Under the pieces are notes generated by a model. It was not told the DNA's origin. It saw nothing but the letters and a program-made list of their open reading frames with translations, and did no database searches. DNA of 64,000 bases, taken from positions 3,720,001 to 3,784,000 of the forward strand of contig OZ004588.1 of the NCBI GenBank assembly GCA_963924555.1, written 5' to 3'. This stretch comes from Crambe crambe. Taxonomy: Eukaryota > Porifera > Demospongiae > Poecilosclerida > Crambeidae. Shown in pieces: positions 10,275 to 22,110 of this stretch. Each line of letters begins with the position of its first letter. Position 1 is the first letter of the stretch. The translations under genes and the position numbers were made by a program.

Positions 10275-11239
10275 TACATATGTCTTCTGATTGCACCTCC
10301 CTCTCTCTATATCTTGTCCCATCGCACTTAGTCCCTAGCATGGATAGTGCTGAGAGAGAGTTCGTAGACCTGAACACCTCATGGCCCACCACTGTCAATC
10401 TATGGTAAGTTTTGAGATTGACTATTCTGTTTTCGACTTTCTGGTGTTGAGACCCTTTACCCATTTTCGATCTCTTTGAACCTTCTCTTGCTTAAATTCA
10501 TGTAGTCGTTTGTGACATTATATAATTAAGCATAATTGTAAACCACCAAATTATCCATCCACATGGAAATCTGTGCATCATAATTATGACTTTAGCTTCT
10601 CCATTAAAAAAACTTCCACCTCTGTACTGACATCAGTTTCATATTGATTAATTCCTCTTTCCCTTGATAGGGATCTTGTACCATCTGAATGTCTGGGAAC
10701 CTACCCACATGCAAATTCAACTCCCTTCACCCCTTAAATATGAGTTGCATGCATGAAGGAAGGAGTCAGGTACATCTTCTAATTGCCCCTCCCCTATCAT
10801 CTCTATTTATCAGTTGTGAGGTGAATACGAGTTGCTTGCATGAAGGAAGGTCTCTCTGTTTGGTATAATTGATACATCTTCTAATTGCTCCTCCCTCCCC
10901 TATATATTCAGTTTGTCCCTAGCATGGAAGATGCTGATGGAGTTAGTAGATGTGAACACCTCATGGTCCACCACTCTCATTCTATTCTGTACGTATGACA
11001 CTCTAATGTTGAGACCCTTTACCCAGCTGATGTGCATGGAGTGGCAGTATAGGAACTTGACTTGTTCCTTTCTGTTTCATAATGGCTCCCTTTATCAAGC
11101 CAGTATGTTTTTAGGCTGAGAATGAATTTATTTTAGGAGGGTGTGCTCTAATATGAATCCATGCATAGTCCGAGCATGTTTCAACTGACCTTAATTAAAC
11201 CCAGAAAGTGCTGAAGTCACGGGAATGTAGAACCTTGAG

Positions 11240-12930
11240 TATTAGATGCTCTGTGTTCCCCCCAGATCAGGTTTTACTCTGGGGCTATCACATGTTTAAC
11301 ACACACACACACACTCTATAGGGTTTCATACGAATCTTCCAAAAAGGGGGGAACCACTTGAAGCCCCTCTCCCTTCAAAATAATTAGTAGGAAAGCCATT
11401 AAGAGACCAACTCTATTTAAAGGCTACATTTCAAGGAACACTACATTCAGGTTTACAGTACATTGCAACTTGCAAGCTCATAGGGAGTGAATGTGTATCA
11501 GATCCAACACAGAGAACAGTACTCTAAATATTGCCCATCACCCGACATATCAACCCTTATTTGAGCCAGATCAGTAATGAACAGTCTACCCTATCAAAGT
11601 AGACATGAAAATTATTTGAGACAGATGAAAAATTCTAACTTGAGAATGATTCTAACACTGCTATGATTATATTAAACATACACTTATATATACAAACATG
11701 GGCCATTTATTGGTATCAATATGGACATACATGTTAGAATACATACTGACTATGTTTGTAGTAAGATAACTTCTGTTCATCTCTCTGAAGGGCCCATAAA
11801 AGCCATCTAAACTTCCATGACTCTCGACCACCATGGTTATTCTATGCTAAAAAGAGTTACTGTTTACTTACATAGCGGATGGTAAGGTAGAATAAGCCTA
11901 TCACCATCTGTTGAGAACAAACCTACCACCTATAAGGTATCTAGTCTGATGAAAAGCCGAGCTCAAGAGATGTACCTCAGCGGCCATTTTCTCAAAAATT
12001 ATGATGTCATCATGTAATATAAAAAGTATTGTAAATGTACGCTAGCTGGCGTATAGACTGTAACCACTTCAGCTGGCTTGTTGATGAGGTGTCTATCCAG
12101 AGAGGTATGGTCCCCATTTTGTTTTCTAGTATCAAGTCATATGGCAAATTTAAGTTTAGGCTGGGTAGCTTTGATTAGAGGTTTGAGGCAGGTGTAGCTA
12201 TAATATTTATAGTGTGAACATAATATAATAGCCTTATACCATATGACATCTGATTCTTATCTTTCCAGCTCTGAGACTCTATTGTAGTTATAGTTTTAAC
12301 ATACACTAAAACAATGTGCTCTAATGTAGAGCCATCTTCCATTTAAAGATCAGGCACAGCATTTTAAGCTTGTCATTTGCCGGCATTTTAAGCTTGTCAT
12401 TTGCCAGCATTTTACCAGTTACACTAAAGCTAGCCATACCATCTGTGCTGATCTGACATGATAATGATGCTTTAGACAATCCAAACTGAGGAATATGTGA
12501 AGAGCATGGACTACCTCTACATCAATATCTCTAAGCCAACCAACTCAAGTGAATGTGGCTGTTAATTATGATATCTGTCTGCATGGGGAGCATTATAGTA
12601 CACATGGAACAGAAACTACTTAATCTCCCAAAGTTTTGTCATGCTGTACCTGTTAGCTCACTCAAATGTTGCCTAAGAACATACGTAATGTGATGTGCTT
12701 TATATAGAAATGATCCACACGCACTTTTGTGTAGGTGCCATAGTCCATTCAGAAAAGAGGACATCTGTTGCTCACACAGATTATGTACGTACGTACGTAT
12801 GCATATGGAGGGTGTCACATGTTTGTCACATGCACACTATACTCAAGTTAGCTTTACTGTGGTATGCAGAGAGAAGTAGCTACCACTGCACATTCGAAAA
12901 ATGCTACCTTGGACTATCACATACTGCAGA
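11240..12930. other. Non-coding spacer in tandem array
   Basis: No gene is seen. It contains a short (AC)n run near 11303-11314, a 24-bp direct duplication (GCATTTTAAGCTTGTCATTTGCC at about 12360 and 12384) and an ACGTACGTACGT run near 12787. Splice-like motifs are present but no frame of useful length. Confidence 0.4.
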
Positions 12931-13596
12931 GCATTGTTAGCCTGACAGCTGGGTTGGGTATGGGCAGACAATGTGGATGAGTACACATAACTCCTTGCTT
13001 GTCAAAGTCTACATACCTTGCAGATTTATGGAACCATCAAAGGTCCTTCCTCTGGATTGAGTCTCAAAATATATACATGTATTAACTGACAAACCAATGT
13101 TTAGTACATGTGGATCAAGAGTGATGACTAAGTGTTTGATTGGTTGCTAGCTTACCCTAGCAACTTAGCTTGGTGATTGTGGGGTTTTAAGTAGTGGGTT
13201 GGACTTGTCAAGTATGTGCAACAGTTTCATCAGAGTTGCCAGGTAACAATTATGTTTATATTTAGCAATGTGTCCATGGACCTTACAGTGTACATCCTCT
13301 CCCCCTCCACCCCTACAAGTTATTCCTGTAAATTATCACTCGTTTACATACACTACTCCATCAGTTAAAAATTCCGGCCAAGTTTCAAAGATCTGGAGTT
13401 GTGGGATATTCCCCTCCCCCTCCCCTCTCAACACAATATACATAATGTGTTGCATTTCCATGAGATCACTGAAGCACTGATGTTTGTATGCATTGCAGAT
13501 AGAGCTGTTTTTTATGAACACTTCTCCTCCACACTTCTTTTTTTTTTCTTTTTCATTGTTCTAACTAATCACTATATGTTGTGTATGCAATTACAG

Positions 13597-13657
13597 AATG
13601 AGATGATGAAGTCTTCAAGGAAGAAGAACAGTCGTAATCGTCCCCAAACTCTTACAG
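13597..13657 (+). ncRNA. Array exon AATGAGAT, copy 2
   Basis: 61 bp between ATTACAG and GTAACC. It is nearly identical to copy 1 but lacks 10 bp (the CTCTAAGAGAC part), which changes the frame. Upstream intron sequence is also shared with copies 1 and 4. Confidence 0.45.
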
Positions 13658-14255
13658 GTAACCATCAATCCCTTTCATATTTGTCTGTTTGATTCAAGCA
13701 GCCCCCACTTGGTCACTTTCCTTTCAAATGTGATTTCCTTTTGGTGTGATTTTGAATTGATATTGAATTTATGGCCCTATTCTGTACTTATGACTTTCTA
13801 ATGTTGAGACCCTTTACCCAGCTAATGTGTATTGAGTGAACTTGACTTTTATATGTTGAGGCTCCAGAGAGGTTTTAGCATTTTCAATCGATATCTTCTG
13901 TTTAACAATGGCTTCCTTTCTAATATCCGGTATTAATCCTGTATTTTTAACTGTATTTTCGGAGAGTGTGCTCTAATATGAATCCATGCATCATCCAGGC
14001 AGCCTTAAACCCAGGGTAGTTTAAAAAGTGCTGAAGTCACAGGAATGTACTGTGATTATTTAGTGTGGTGATAAGAAAACTCGTATTTATAATTATTGTG
14101 TAACTCGTATAAGAGGATTTATGGAACCATCAAAGCAGGTTTTGCAGGATAGAAGGATTTGACACTTTGTTTAGCACGGCATATTGAACCAAAGACACTT
14201 GACAAGTCCAGCCCACTACTTCACCTCAGCACTCAGCTGAAAGGGAGGATTATCA

Positions 14256-14846
14256 CATAAAAAATAAAATTTTTTAAACGTCCATATCTTCATTATACTA
14301 CCCCCTTTATAAGCTTGATTTAGGTCTCAAAAGAGAGCTCTCTTTGAATGGTGTACTTAGTTACAACTTTACCCCCTCCCCCCCCCCCAAATATGGAATA
14401 CCTGACATGACCTCAGTATTTAAATTTTTTTCAAATTACCACATACTTAGGAGGCCTTTGATACTCCTATCATAGCTTCTATGGGCCTAGCTGCTTTGAA
14501 TGAACGAAGGGATTGTAAATGTGAAAAAAGTGTCATTTCTTTACATCTACCTTCATATGTTTGGAACTATGCTCCCCCCCCCCCCCCCCCCCCCCCCCCT
14601 TGAAATCCTTCAAAGCAGCTAGGCCCATAGAAGCTATGATAGGAGTATCGAAGGCCTCCTAAGTATGCAAGTATTTTATAACCACTGAGGTCATATCAGG
14701 TTTTCCAGATGTGGGGGGTGTAAAGTTGTATCTAAGTACACCATTGGAAAGCTCTCAAGGAGAGCTCTCTTTTGAGACCTAAATCAAGCTTATAGGGGGT
14801 AGCATAATGAAAAGATATGGACATTTAAAAATTTTTATTTTTTATG
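14256..14846. mobile_element. Long palindromic (foldback) element with 240-bp arms
   Basis: Left arm 14256 to about 14500 and right arm about 14607-14846 are near-perfect inverted copies, starting CATAAAAAATAAAA. Matching landmarks include AAGCAGCTAGGCCCATAGAAG and CTAAATCAAGCTTATA. A loop of about 100 bp holds a 26-base C tract (14574-14599). There is no coding capacity. TA occurs next to each end. It is a non-autonomous element whose transposase source is unknown. Confidence 0.85.
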
Positions 14847-16190
14847 GTATAGTCTACCCAATAGGCTGCATGATGTAATTAGTCTATACAGAACTAAGTA
14901 GTAAGAGTTTTTCACAGAACGTGCAGTTGTGCCTAGAACCAGCGACCTTTAAAAAAGGAGTGTCTTATGGTACAACACCAGATAAGGGGTTGATCCTGTG
15001 GGTAAATCCAATTGTGTATAGACAGTAATTCTGTGCAAGTACTCAGAGTACTTATGTTCTATACAACATAAAGTAATACATGTATTTTCCTTTCACTAAT
15101 TATTCAGCCAAACAATTAACTGATTTAACTCTCAATGGGCCTGGTCCCTGCCACTTTATCTTCCCAAAACTTATATTTTCACACAACCATTACCTAGAAG
15201 AGTAAATGTTAGGCCAAAATAATTAATTGCGAATTTGATCTACCTTCTTCATCATTTAAGGTTACAATCGTATCTCAAGTAGGAACAATATCAGTTTGGC
15301 TAAATTTAGTACCTGTTGATAATAGTTTCCTTAAGGTGTGTGCTTGCAGACCCACATCATCTGTAGGTGCCTGATTATAGCACATCAAATCACCTGTAGG
15401 TGTCTGATTGATATGTCCAAATAAGTGCCAGTTGCTCACACAGGCTACATACAATGGTGGGCATTATTTGTGAAGCGCCTCATGTCCAACCTATACTTGT
15501 AATATTGAGACTCTTTACCCACTATAGAAATAGACTTGGATAATGACTTTTACTCAGTGCTCAATTGTTGTTCTGACTGAGTCTATCTAATACCGGTTGC
15601 CTGTGGAGAGCTTAGTTGCTGCCAAGTTTGCCAGTGTTTAATTTGTCAACAATTTAAGTTGGTCAGCATTTTGTAGGACTAGAGCAGTTGAGCCACCAGC
15701 TCTATGTATGGACAAGTGGTACCATTGTACAAGCTGTGGACTCCTCAAGCCCTCGAGTGTTCCATAAGGCCTGGTAGCACTTAAAGGCCTTCAGTTAGAA
15801 GTACTTTTGGCTCTCTTTCTGTGGCATAATGTAATTGGTCTATTCTGAACTGGTGAAATTACTTTTCCACAGCTGATTGCTCCAACCACATCATAATGAA
15901 GGGGGAGACCCCTAAATTAGTGTTGTGTGTACTAACTGATCCTGTTATGTGTTTCATTATGCACACTATCACATGTTAATTTCCTCTGGATACCACATAT
16001 GTACATGCATGTACATCCACTGGCTTGCAATAACATACCATGTGCATTATAAACTAATTTCTTATGATCCAGGGACTGATTTTTTGGTTGGGTTGTACTA
16101 TGTCTAGTATTGGACTTTAGACTGAAGTCCAGGCACCATCCTGTTGTTACATAATAATGCCCCAGGAGAAGAAGTGTATGTCCCTATACT

Positions 16191-16212
16191 GTGTGTGTGT
16201 GTGTGTGTGTGT
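16191..16212. repeat. (GT)n microsatellite
   Basis: Eleven uninterrupted GT dinucleotides in non-coding array sequence. Confidence 0.95.
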
Positions 16213-17115
16213 TTATGTTATGGTGCAAATTACTGTCGATTTTCTTTCACATAATTATGTTTTATAATATTGAAAAGGAATTTTAACTACCTTCTCTTCT
16301 CATATATACACTCGTGACTTTCTAATGTTGAGACCCTTTACCCATATCCAGAGAGGTTGTCATAGCACTTTCAGTCGATATGAGCATTCACTTTCTGTTT
16401 CAATATGAATCCCTTTCTATTCTCCTGTATCAAACCATATTAATTGAGCTTAGCCTAGGAGGGTGTGCGTAGTCTGAGCATGTTTAAAATAAGTACCTGC
16501 CATTGAATCAGTGATAGCTTTCAATTGGTAAAGGTCATCCATTGATCCACCCATCTTGGATGTGTTTTCTTGTAGTCGAAGTGTGTATGATGATAATTAT
16601 TATGATAGTACATTTAACTAGGATGCATACCTATAACTTACCTGTTAATATCAACTGTCAGTCATGAATCACAAAATCAGTCTGTTTCGGCTCCCATTTA
16701 AATTGATAATTGATTATAGATCTATTCAGCTCTTTATGCATGTGTGAAAGTTTCATTCCAGACAGATCCTGTTATTCCATAGAGCTGAAATAACTGAATG
16801 ATATCTTATAAGTAACTTTTTTATGCTCTGCAGTTTTCCATTCACAATCAGCAGTAAAATTGTATAGAACCTTCCTCAATTGATGTGTGTTAGTGAAGTG
16901 GAAGTGGTTAGAATCTCTATGTCAAAAAATTTCAAAGCATCTGGGGGTCAGAGATAATGTCTGAGATCCCCCTCCCCTCAACACAATATGTACACATAAT
17001 GTGTTGATGCTATCACTTGTAGTATATATGTTTTTGGCCAAACACACCCTCACTCCCCACATTTTTTGCATCGTAGAATCTATTTAAATATTGTATATTG
17101 TGAATGCAATCACAG

Positions 17116-17167
17116 AATGAGATAAAGGAAGAGGAGCAGTCGTAATCATCCCTCTAAGAGACCAAAG
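17116..17167 (+). ncRNA. Array exon AATGAGAT, copy 3
   Basis: 52 bp between CACAG and GTAACC. It lacks about 18 bp present in copy 1 after AATGAGAT, so its frame reads NEIKEEEQS then stop. The acceptor and donor are kept although the coding frame is not. Confidence 0.45.
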
Positions 17168-17651
17168 GTAACCATCAATCCTTTTCACCTTATACTTGTA
17201 CTGTGTGATAGTTTCTTTAAAGTCAATTGGATCCCATTGCGTCTTGTGGCAAAAATGATGTGTAAAAGCAGCCCTTACTTAATTACTTTCCTTTCACATG
17301 TGATTTCCTTTTTGATGTGATTTTTTAGAGCATTGTTATTGTATTTCTATCACCTTCTCCTCCTCAAGCCTCTTTGTGCTTGTATGTACTAGCATGTGGA
17401 ATCATGCATTGCTCTTATCCTGCTTCCCTTTTAGAAAGTGCCTTTTGTATGGCTCTATCCATGCTGTCCTATATTCAGGTTCAATACATTTTCTAGTAAC
17501 TCCTTCATATCCACCAACATCATCCACCATGTCGTTGTCACATAACATTAAGTTAATTACATATGTTAATATCCCAGGAGAATGCACTATGTGTGTATTC
17601 TACTGCATTGTTTAGTTGTCCAAATGTCACAATATCAGTTTGTAACCTTAA

Positions 17652-18279
17652 GGGTGTTTGCAATAGCAACGCCCGTGCTTCTATTTCTAGAGTTTGAAAA
17701 GGTTGTCCTGCACTTACACTGCAGCTAGTCAGATAATTTTATAGTCTTATCTTCAGATAGGATCAATCTACACACTATGTATTAGTTATTAAGAGGGGGT
17801 GGGGCATGGTGTGGCTAAAATACCTTAAACCATAAAATTTTGATTACCTCGTACATCTCAGGAACCACTGGTTGGAATCAGCTCATTTTTTGCATGCAGC
17901 TTTCATAAGCCAAGGTGATCAATGTAACAGTTAGTTTTTTTCTATATCTAGCTTAGACTTTTCAAATCACAAGGTCGGGCATGAAAAAATAAGAATAAAC
18001 AAAAAATTAATATTGAAATTCAGAAAAACTCAATGTTATGTTGTAGAATATAGATAGAAGGTATCTGAGAGAAAAAATTATCCAAGTAAGTCCAACAGTT
18101 CCTGAGAATTACAGGCATTAGCAAAGTTGTTCATAGCACCCACGAAAATTAGGCAATATTTAAAATTTTTGGTGTGTGTGGTAGTGACATGGTACTCTAT
18201 AACTAGGATATTTTGCTTAAACAGCTCTGGAGTTATACTCCCCTAGCAACCATGTGTGGGCGGAGGGTTGCCAGCACCC
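17652..18279. mobile_element. TTAA-flanked piggyBac-type MITE, copy A
   Basis: A 628-bp element with GGGTG...CACCC ends directly flanked by TTAA on both sides (17648-17651 and 18280-18283). A paralogous site without the element is visible in the same array at 15331-15334, where similar flanks (ACAATATCAGTTTG upstream, GGTGTGTGCTTGCAGACCC downstream) surround one TTAA. Insertion at TTAA is characteristic of piggyBac. The interior has no transposase. It is related, in inverse orientation, to the element at 62430-63015. Confidence 0.8.
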
Positions 18280-18864
18280 TTAAGGTGTGTTTGTGCAGAC
18301 CCAAAATCCGAAGTACTGTCCTGGCTCTGTTCCTCTGGCATAATCAGGGGTGTATAAGGGAGGGCAAGCCTGGGGTATAGAAAAAAGAAGGGGGTGGGGG
18401 CAAATGAAAAGTGGATCTGCATGTGGTATAGATGACCGAGTGGCTACGAGGGGTGTGTGCCCCCTCCTGTGCAGACCATTAAAAAAAATTTTTTTTGGTG
18501 GTTGTACTATGTCTAGTATTGGACTTTAGACTGAAGTAAAGGGTCCCTATGGGTATGTCAACCATGTGGTCCCATAACTATCACATTTGTACACATTAAT
18601 ACATCTTATATAAAAGTAGCACCCTACGCTGGTGGAAACTATTTTGTCCTGCACTTACTGGGTATGTATTGTTTGATTCTTTATTCATTACTGATGCAGT
18701 CACCTAAATCCAATGTCCTATACAACAGTTTCATTGCACAGAGAATGCCTTTGAAGTGGTTACAGGACAAACATGTCTAGAAATAAATGACTCCCATGAT
18801 AGTACCTGACACTCTGTAGTGGTATAATGTACATGTGTGGTATTCCCCTCTTTTTTCTTTACAG

Positions 18865-19030
18865 ATGCTTCAGCTAAAGGAAAACTGAAACATTTCAAAC
18901 TTGGTTGCTGCTGATTTTGTTGACTCTACCTCCTCTCCCCTCCTCCCTCAGAGATTGCCTCCTCAATAAAAGGGTCCAGCTGGTCCTTACTGAAGAGCAC
19001 TTGCACCCATGGATTCTGGATCAACTAAAG
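18865..19030 (+). ncRNA. Array exon ATGCTTCAGCT, copy 1
   Basis: Starts after TTTCTTTACAG and ends before GTACGT. It is similar to 21590-21776, with shared CTCCTC and AGAGCACTTGCAC segments. The ATG-led frame stops after 7 codons here and after 16 in copy 2, so a conserved protein is unlikely. Confidence 0.45.
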
Positions 19031-19258
19031 GTACGTACATGGGGACTATTTAGAGTTATTCATGTGCAGAAAGGTTTTACGTAATTTGGACCCTTCTATA
19101 TCAATGTTGTGGTTAATGAGCCTTTGATGTGTGAGATAATCCCCACTCGCTTATATACCTCAGCCTGTTTCAATTCCAGTGTCCTCCCTCACACCTCCCA
19201 ATCACTAGGCTGTGAATTGATTAGTCAATAATGACCCTTTGACCTTTGCCCTTTCTAG

Positions 19259-19440
19259 GAGAGATGAGGGGTTGGTGTATCGTCACAAGAATCTGAAAAT
19301 GACAAAGTCTCTCACTTATGGAGATTGTAACTCTACCAAGAACCAGTGGTGACTGATTAGCTACACCCATGTGGCAACACCCACTTATATTGTAGTGGGT
19401 GTTGTCTTTCATCTTTTTATAAAATATATCCATTATTTTG
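19259..19440 (+). ncRNA. Array terminal exon-like block, copy 1
   Basis: Starts after CCCTTTCTAG with GAGAGATGAGG. It matches the block starting 21971 through CACAAGA, CAGTGGTGACTG and ACACCCACTTAT. AT-rich sequence follows, but no clear AATAAA. It is probably the last exon of the repeated unit. The 3' end is approximate. Confidence 0.35.
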
Positions 19441-19885
19441 TATGAGAGTTCAGTATCATTATTTGATGTGACCAGTTGATACTTCATTGTCAAATTAATA
19501 CTACACAATATCTAATATTTACACAAAAAGTTACAATAAAGTCAAGAATAGCACTCCAGCAAGTCTAATGCAGTTCAATTTCAATGTGGTATGAATTCAT
19601 CAGATGGTGTGGCAGAACAGATTGATTAGGCTGAATGTAAAAGGTCATCACCCTCAGTCGAATTGGATATCAGGTCATGTAGAAGCTCTATAGTGTGATT
19701 CATGCAAAGTAACACTTTTATTGTCTGGAGATGATGATCTGATAGCACTTTTGAATGAACGAGCCAGAATGATAATACTGTACAGCAACAGGTATTCCTT
19801 GATTCTATGCCTTTCGTGTGGATCTTCCATTTATTATGCAGGAAGTATGTTATTTATGACTGTACAATTCAATATACGAGCAGTT

Positions 19886-19897
19886 TGCGCATGCGCA
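19886..19897. promoter_or_regulatory. NRF1-like palindrome, second copy
   Basis: TGCGCATGCGCA again, followed at similar spacing by GGGCATTATTTAGCGTAGTAG as at 5596. It marks the second promoter/first-exon block of the array. Confidence 0.55.
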
Positions 19898-19916
19898 TTT
19901 TTTGCAACCGGTTGCA

Positions 19917-20058
19917 AAGTGGCGGGCATTATTTAGCGTAGTAGACTGCGGAGTTTTTCTGAGGAGTGACTGTCGTCAACCCAATTGAACGATCGCGTAG
20001 GGCAGTGCTGTGAATAAGAAAACTAGTCTTGAGTCTTTGTGTACCTGCCTTTGGATCG
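19917..20058 (+). ncRNA. Putative first exon of array transcript, copy 2
   Basis: Longer than the 5626-5721 copy by insertions, but ends at the same donor context (TTTGGATCG then GTAAGCA). Its downstream intron sequence (CAGTGATAGCAGATCCACCCAT) is also shared with copy 1. No shared reading frame. The transcription start is not defined. Confidence 0.4.
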
Positions 20059-20326
20059 GTAAGCAATGAAAACTCTTGCTTCAGTGATAGCAGATCCACC
20101 CATCATAGAGCCATAGATAATCTATGATGTAGGAGATTCACCTCCCCATCCCCTCTCAACACAATACACATAATTTGTTGCATTTTTGAGATCACTGAAG
20201 CACTGATGTTCGTATGGATTGCAGATAGAGCTGTTTTTGACGAAAATACCTCTCACCCCCTCCACTCTTCTTTTTTTCTTTTTCATTGTTCTAACTAATC
20301 ACTGTATGTTGTGTATGCAATTACAG

Positions 20327-20398
20327 AATGAGATGATGGAAGTCCTCAAGGAAGAGGAACAGTCGTTATCGTCCCTCTAAAATACCAAACTCTTATAG
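20327..20398 (+). ncRNA. Array exon AATGAGAT, copy 4
   Basis: 72 bp between ATTACAG and GTAACC. One inserted base relative to copy 1 switches the frame to an acidic peptide (NEMMEVLKEEEQSLSSL, then stop). This loss of frame beside intact splice sites is the main argument against a protein-coding family. Confidence 0.45.
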
Positions 20399-21017
20399 GT
20401 AACCATCAATCCTTTTCATATTTGTCTGTTTGATCTTACTCGGTTACTTTCCTTTCACATGTGATTTCCTTTCGATGTGGTTTTGAGCATTTCTATTGCA
20501 CTTCCCCTCCCCCCAAGCCTCTTTGTGATTGTATGTACTAGCATGTGTGTGGATTCATATTCTCTTGTAGTTGTTTGTGACTTTGTCAATCTTTACCAAT
20601 TATTCCATTATTCAGCATAATGAACTTAAGTAGTTGAAGAGCCACATGTAAATCTGTGTATCATAATTATAACTTCTGATTGGTCTAATTGGTACATCTT
20701 CTAATTGCCTCCCTCCCCTACATATTCCGTGTGTCCCTAGCATGGAAGTGCTGATAGATGTCACACCCACCACTATTCTGTACTTATGACTTTCTAATGT
20801 GGACCCAACTAATGTGTATAGAGCGGCAGTACAGGAACTTGACTTTGAATGTTGAGGTGTCTCTCCAGAGAGGTTGTAACATATAATTGTTTACTTTCTG
20901 TTTCGTAATGGCTCCCTCTCTATTGTCCTGTATCAAGCCAATATTTTTTTAAGCTGGAAATAACTTTATTTCAGGAGGGTGTGCTCTAATAGTGTGTGCA
21001 AGTTTCAACTAACCTTA

Positions 21018-21260
21018 AGGCGGCGGGTATGCATTTGCTCATGAATAATTCATGAGTTAATGAGGCGAGTAGTTGCACCGACTATGAGATGCTATGGTTT
21101 AAAACTACAGTTTCATACTGACTAGCACTTCCTACTCTACAACTGAGGGCAAACCAGACACTGGAGAACACTACCGTTGCAGTTGTAGTTGCAGTTATAG
21201 CAGTTGTAGTTGTAGTTGTAGCAGTTGTAGTTGCAGTTATAGCAGTTGTGGTCAGATAAA
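21018..21260. mobile_element. Partial copy of GGCGGCGGGTATGC element plus GTT-rich repeat
   Basis: After TTAA (21014-21017) the sequence matches 63332-63500 almost base for base for about 165 bp. It then passes into a (GTTGTAGTTGCAGTTATAGCA)-like repeat at about 21175-21250. The corresponding array position at 11191 has an undisturbed TTAATTAAACC, so this is an insertion at TTAA. The right end is not resolved. Confidence 0.55.
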
Positions 21261-21589
21261 AGGACTCAGACTCAGATATTAACCAGCTATGTACTAATTA
21301 CTATTAGACTATGGCATCCATAAAAATGCTTTGAAGTTTCAACCTTATTGAGGTCTCTTTTAACAGAGCCATCTGGGCAATACCAACCTGGGCTCCATAA
21401 GCACCATAGTAATGTTTGCAACTCATTTTAGTGTCATTGGGTTGCGTTCTTTAAAACCACCAGAAACCCATCAAGACTGCTGACAGAGTCTACATTATAC
21501 TGTGAGTGTTATGCCCTCGGTCACCATAATAAAGTGTTGTATAATGTACATACGTACATATGAAATGTTTCCCTCTATTTTCCATGTAG

Positions 21590-21776
21590 ATGCTTCAGCT
21601 TAAGGAATGTAAAGACAATGGAGCACACATTCTGTGGTGATCTGCAAACTCGTAGAACTGGGTGCTGTTTGTTTTGTTGACTCCACCTCCTCTTCCCTCC
21701 CTCTGATGCAATATCCACAGAGACTGCTTCCCCAATGAAGCTAGTCCTTATTAAAGAGCACTTGCACTCACTGAAG
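21590..21776 (+). ncRNA. Array exon ATGCTTCAGCT, copy 2
   Basis: Acceptor TCCATGTAG and donor GTATTC. It aligns with 18865-19030 with several indels. The ATG-led frame ends after 16 codons. Confidence 0.4.
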
Positions 21777-21970
21777 GTATTCACTATTTTAGTTATCTTG
21801 GTTTTGAATATTTGACTTTGATGTGGTTAATGGAATGTTAATTACCCTTTGATGGATGAGATGATCCCTACATAACACTCCCATGCACTATGACCTAAAC
21901 CTATGGGGTATGAATAGGTGTCCTGGTAATTAGTCCATGAATGACCTTTTGACCTTTCCAATGTGTATAG

Positions 21971-22110
21971 GAGAGTGAACAGAAAAGACGAATGTGAAGG
22001 TTGTCGATGTATTATCACAAGATGACACTTTAGAAAGTGATGGAGGTTCCACTTGTACCAGTCCGTACAGTGGTGACTGCAGACCACACCCACTTATGTC
22101 TCGTCTTGTG
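21971..22110 (+). ncRNA. Array terminal exon-like block, copy 2
   Basis: Starts GAGAGTGAACAG after AATGTGTATAG. It parallels 19259-19440, including CAGTGGTGACTG and CACACCCACTTAT. This is the last recognised block of the array. Confidence 0.35.

Larger units (their letters stand above)
5536..22110. repeat. Degenerate tandem array of multi-exon, ORF-poor units
   Basis: The same blocks recur in direct orientation and mostly in the same order. They are a promoter/first-exon block (5596, 19886), an exon with AATGAGAT (9767, 13597, 17116, 20327), a block with TAGCATGGA (about 10338, 10920, 20739), a block with GAGACCCTTTACCCA (several copies), a block with GAGGGTGTGCTCTAATA (about 11137, 13964, 16450, 20976), an exon starting ATGCTTCAGCT (18865, 21590) and a terminal block with TGACCTTT (about 19239, 21949). 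The AATGAGAT copies are 3.2-3.8 kb apart. Splice sites are conserved, but reading frames are not. The array is therefore either a family of non-coding transcripts or long-decayed gene copies. Confidence 0.65.

Noticed and set aside
14574-14599. Poly-C tract as a G-quadruplex regulatory site
   Set aside because: It is in the loop of a palindromic element with no gene nearby, so no regulatory role can be supported.
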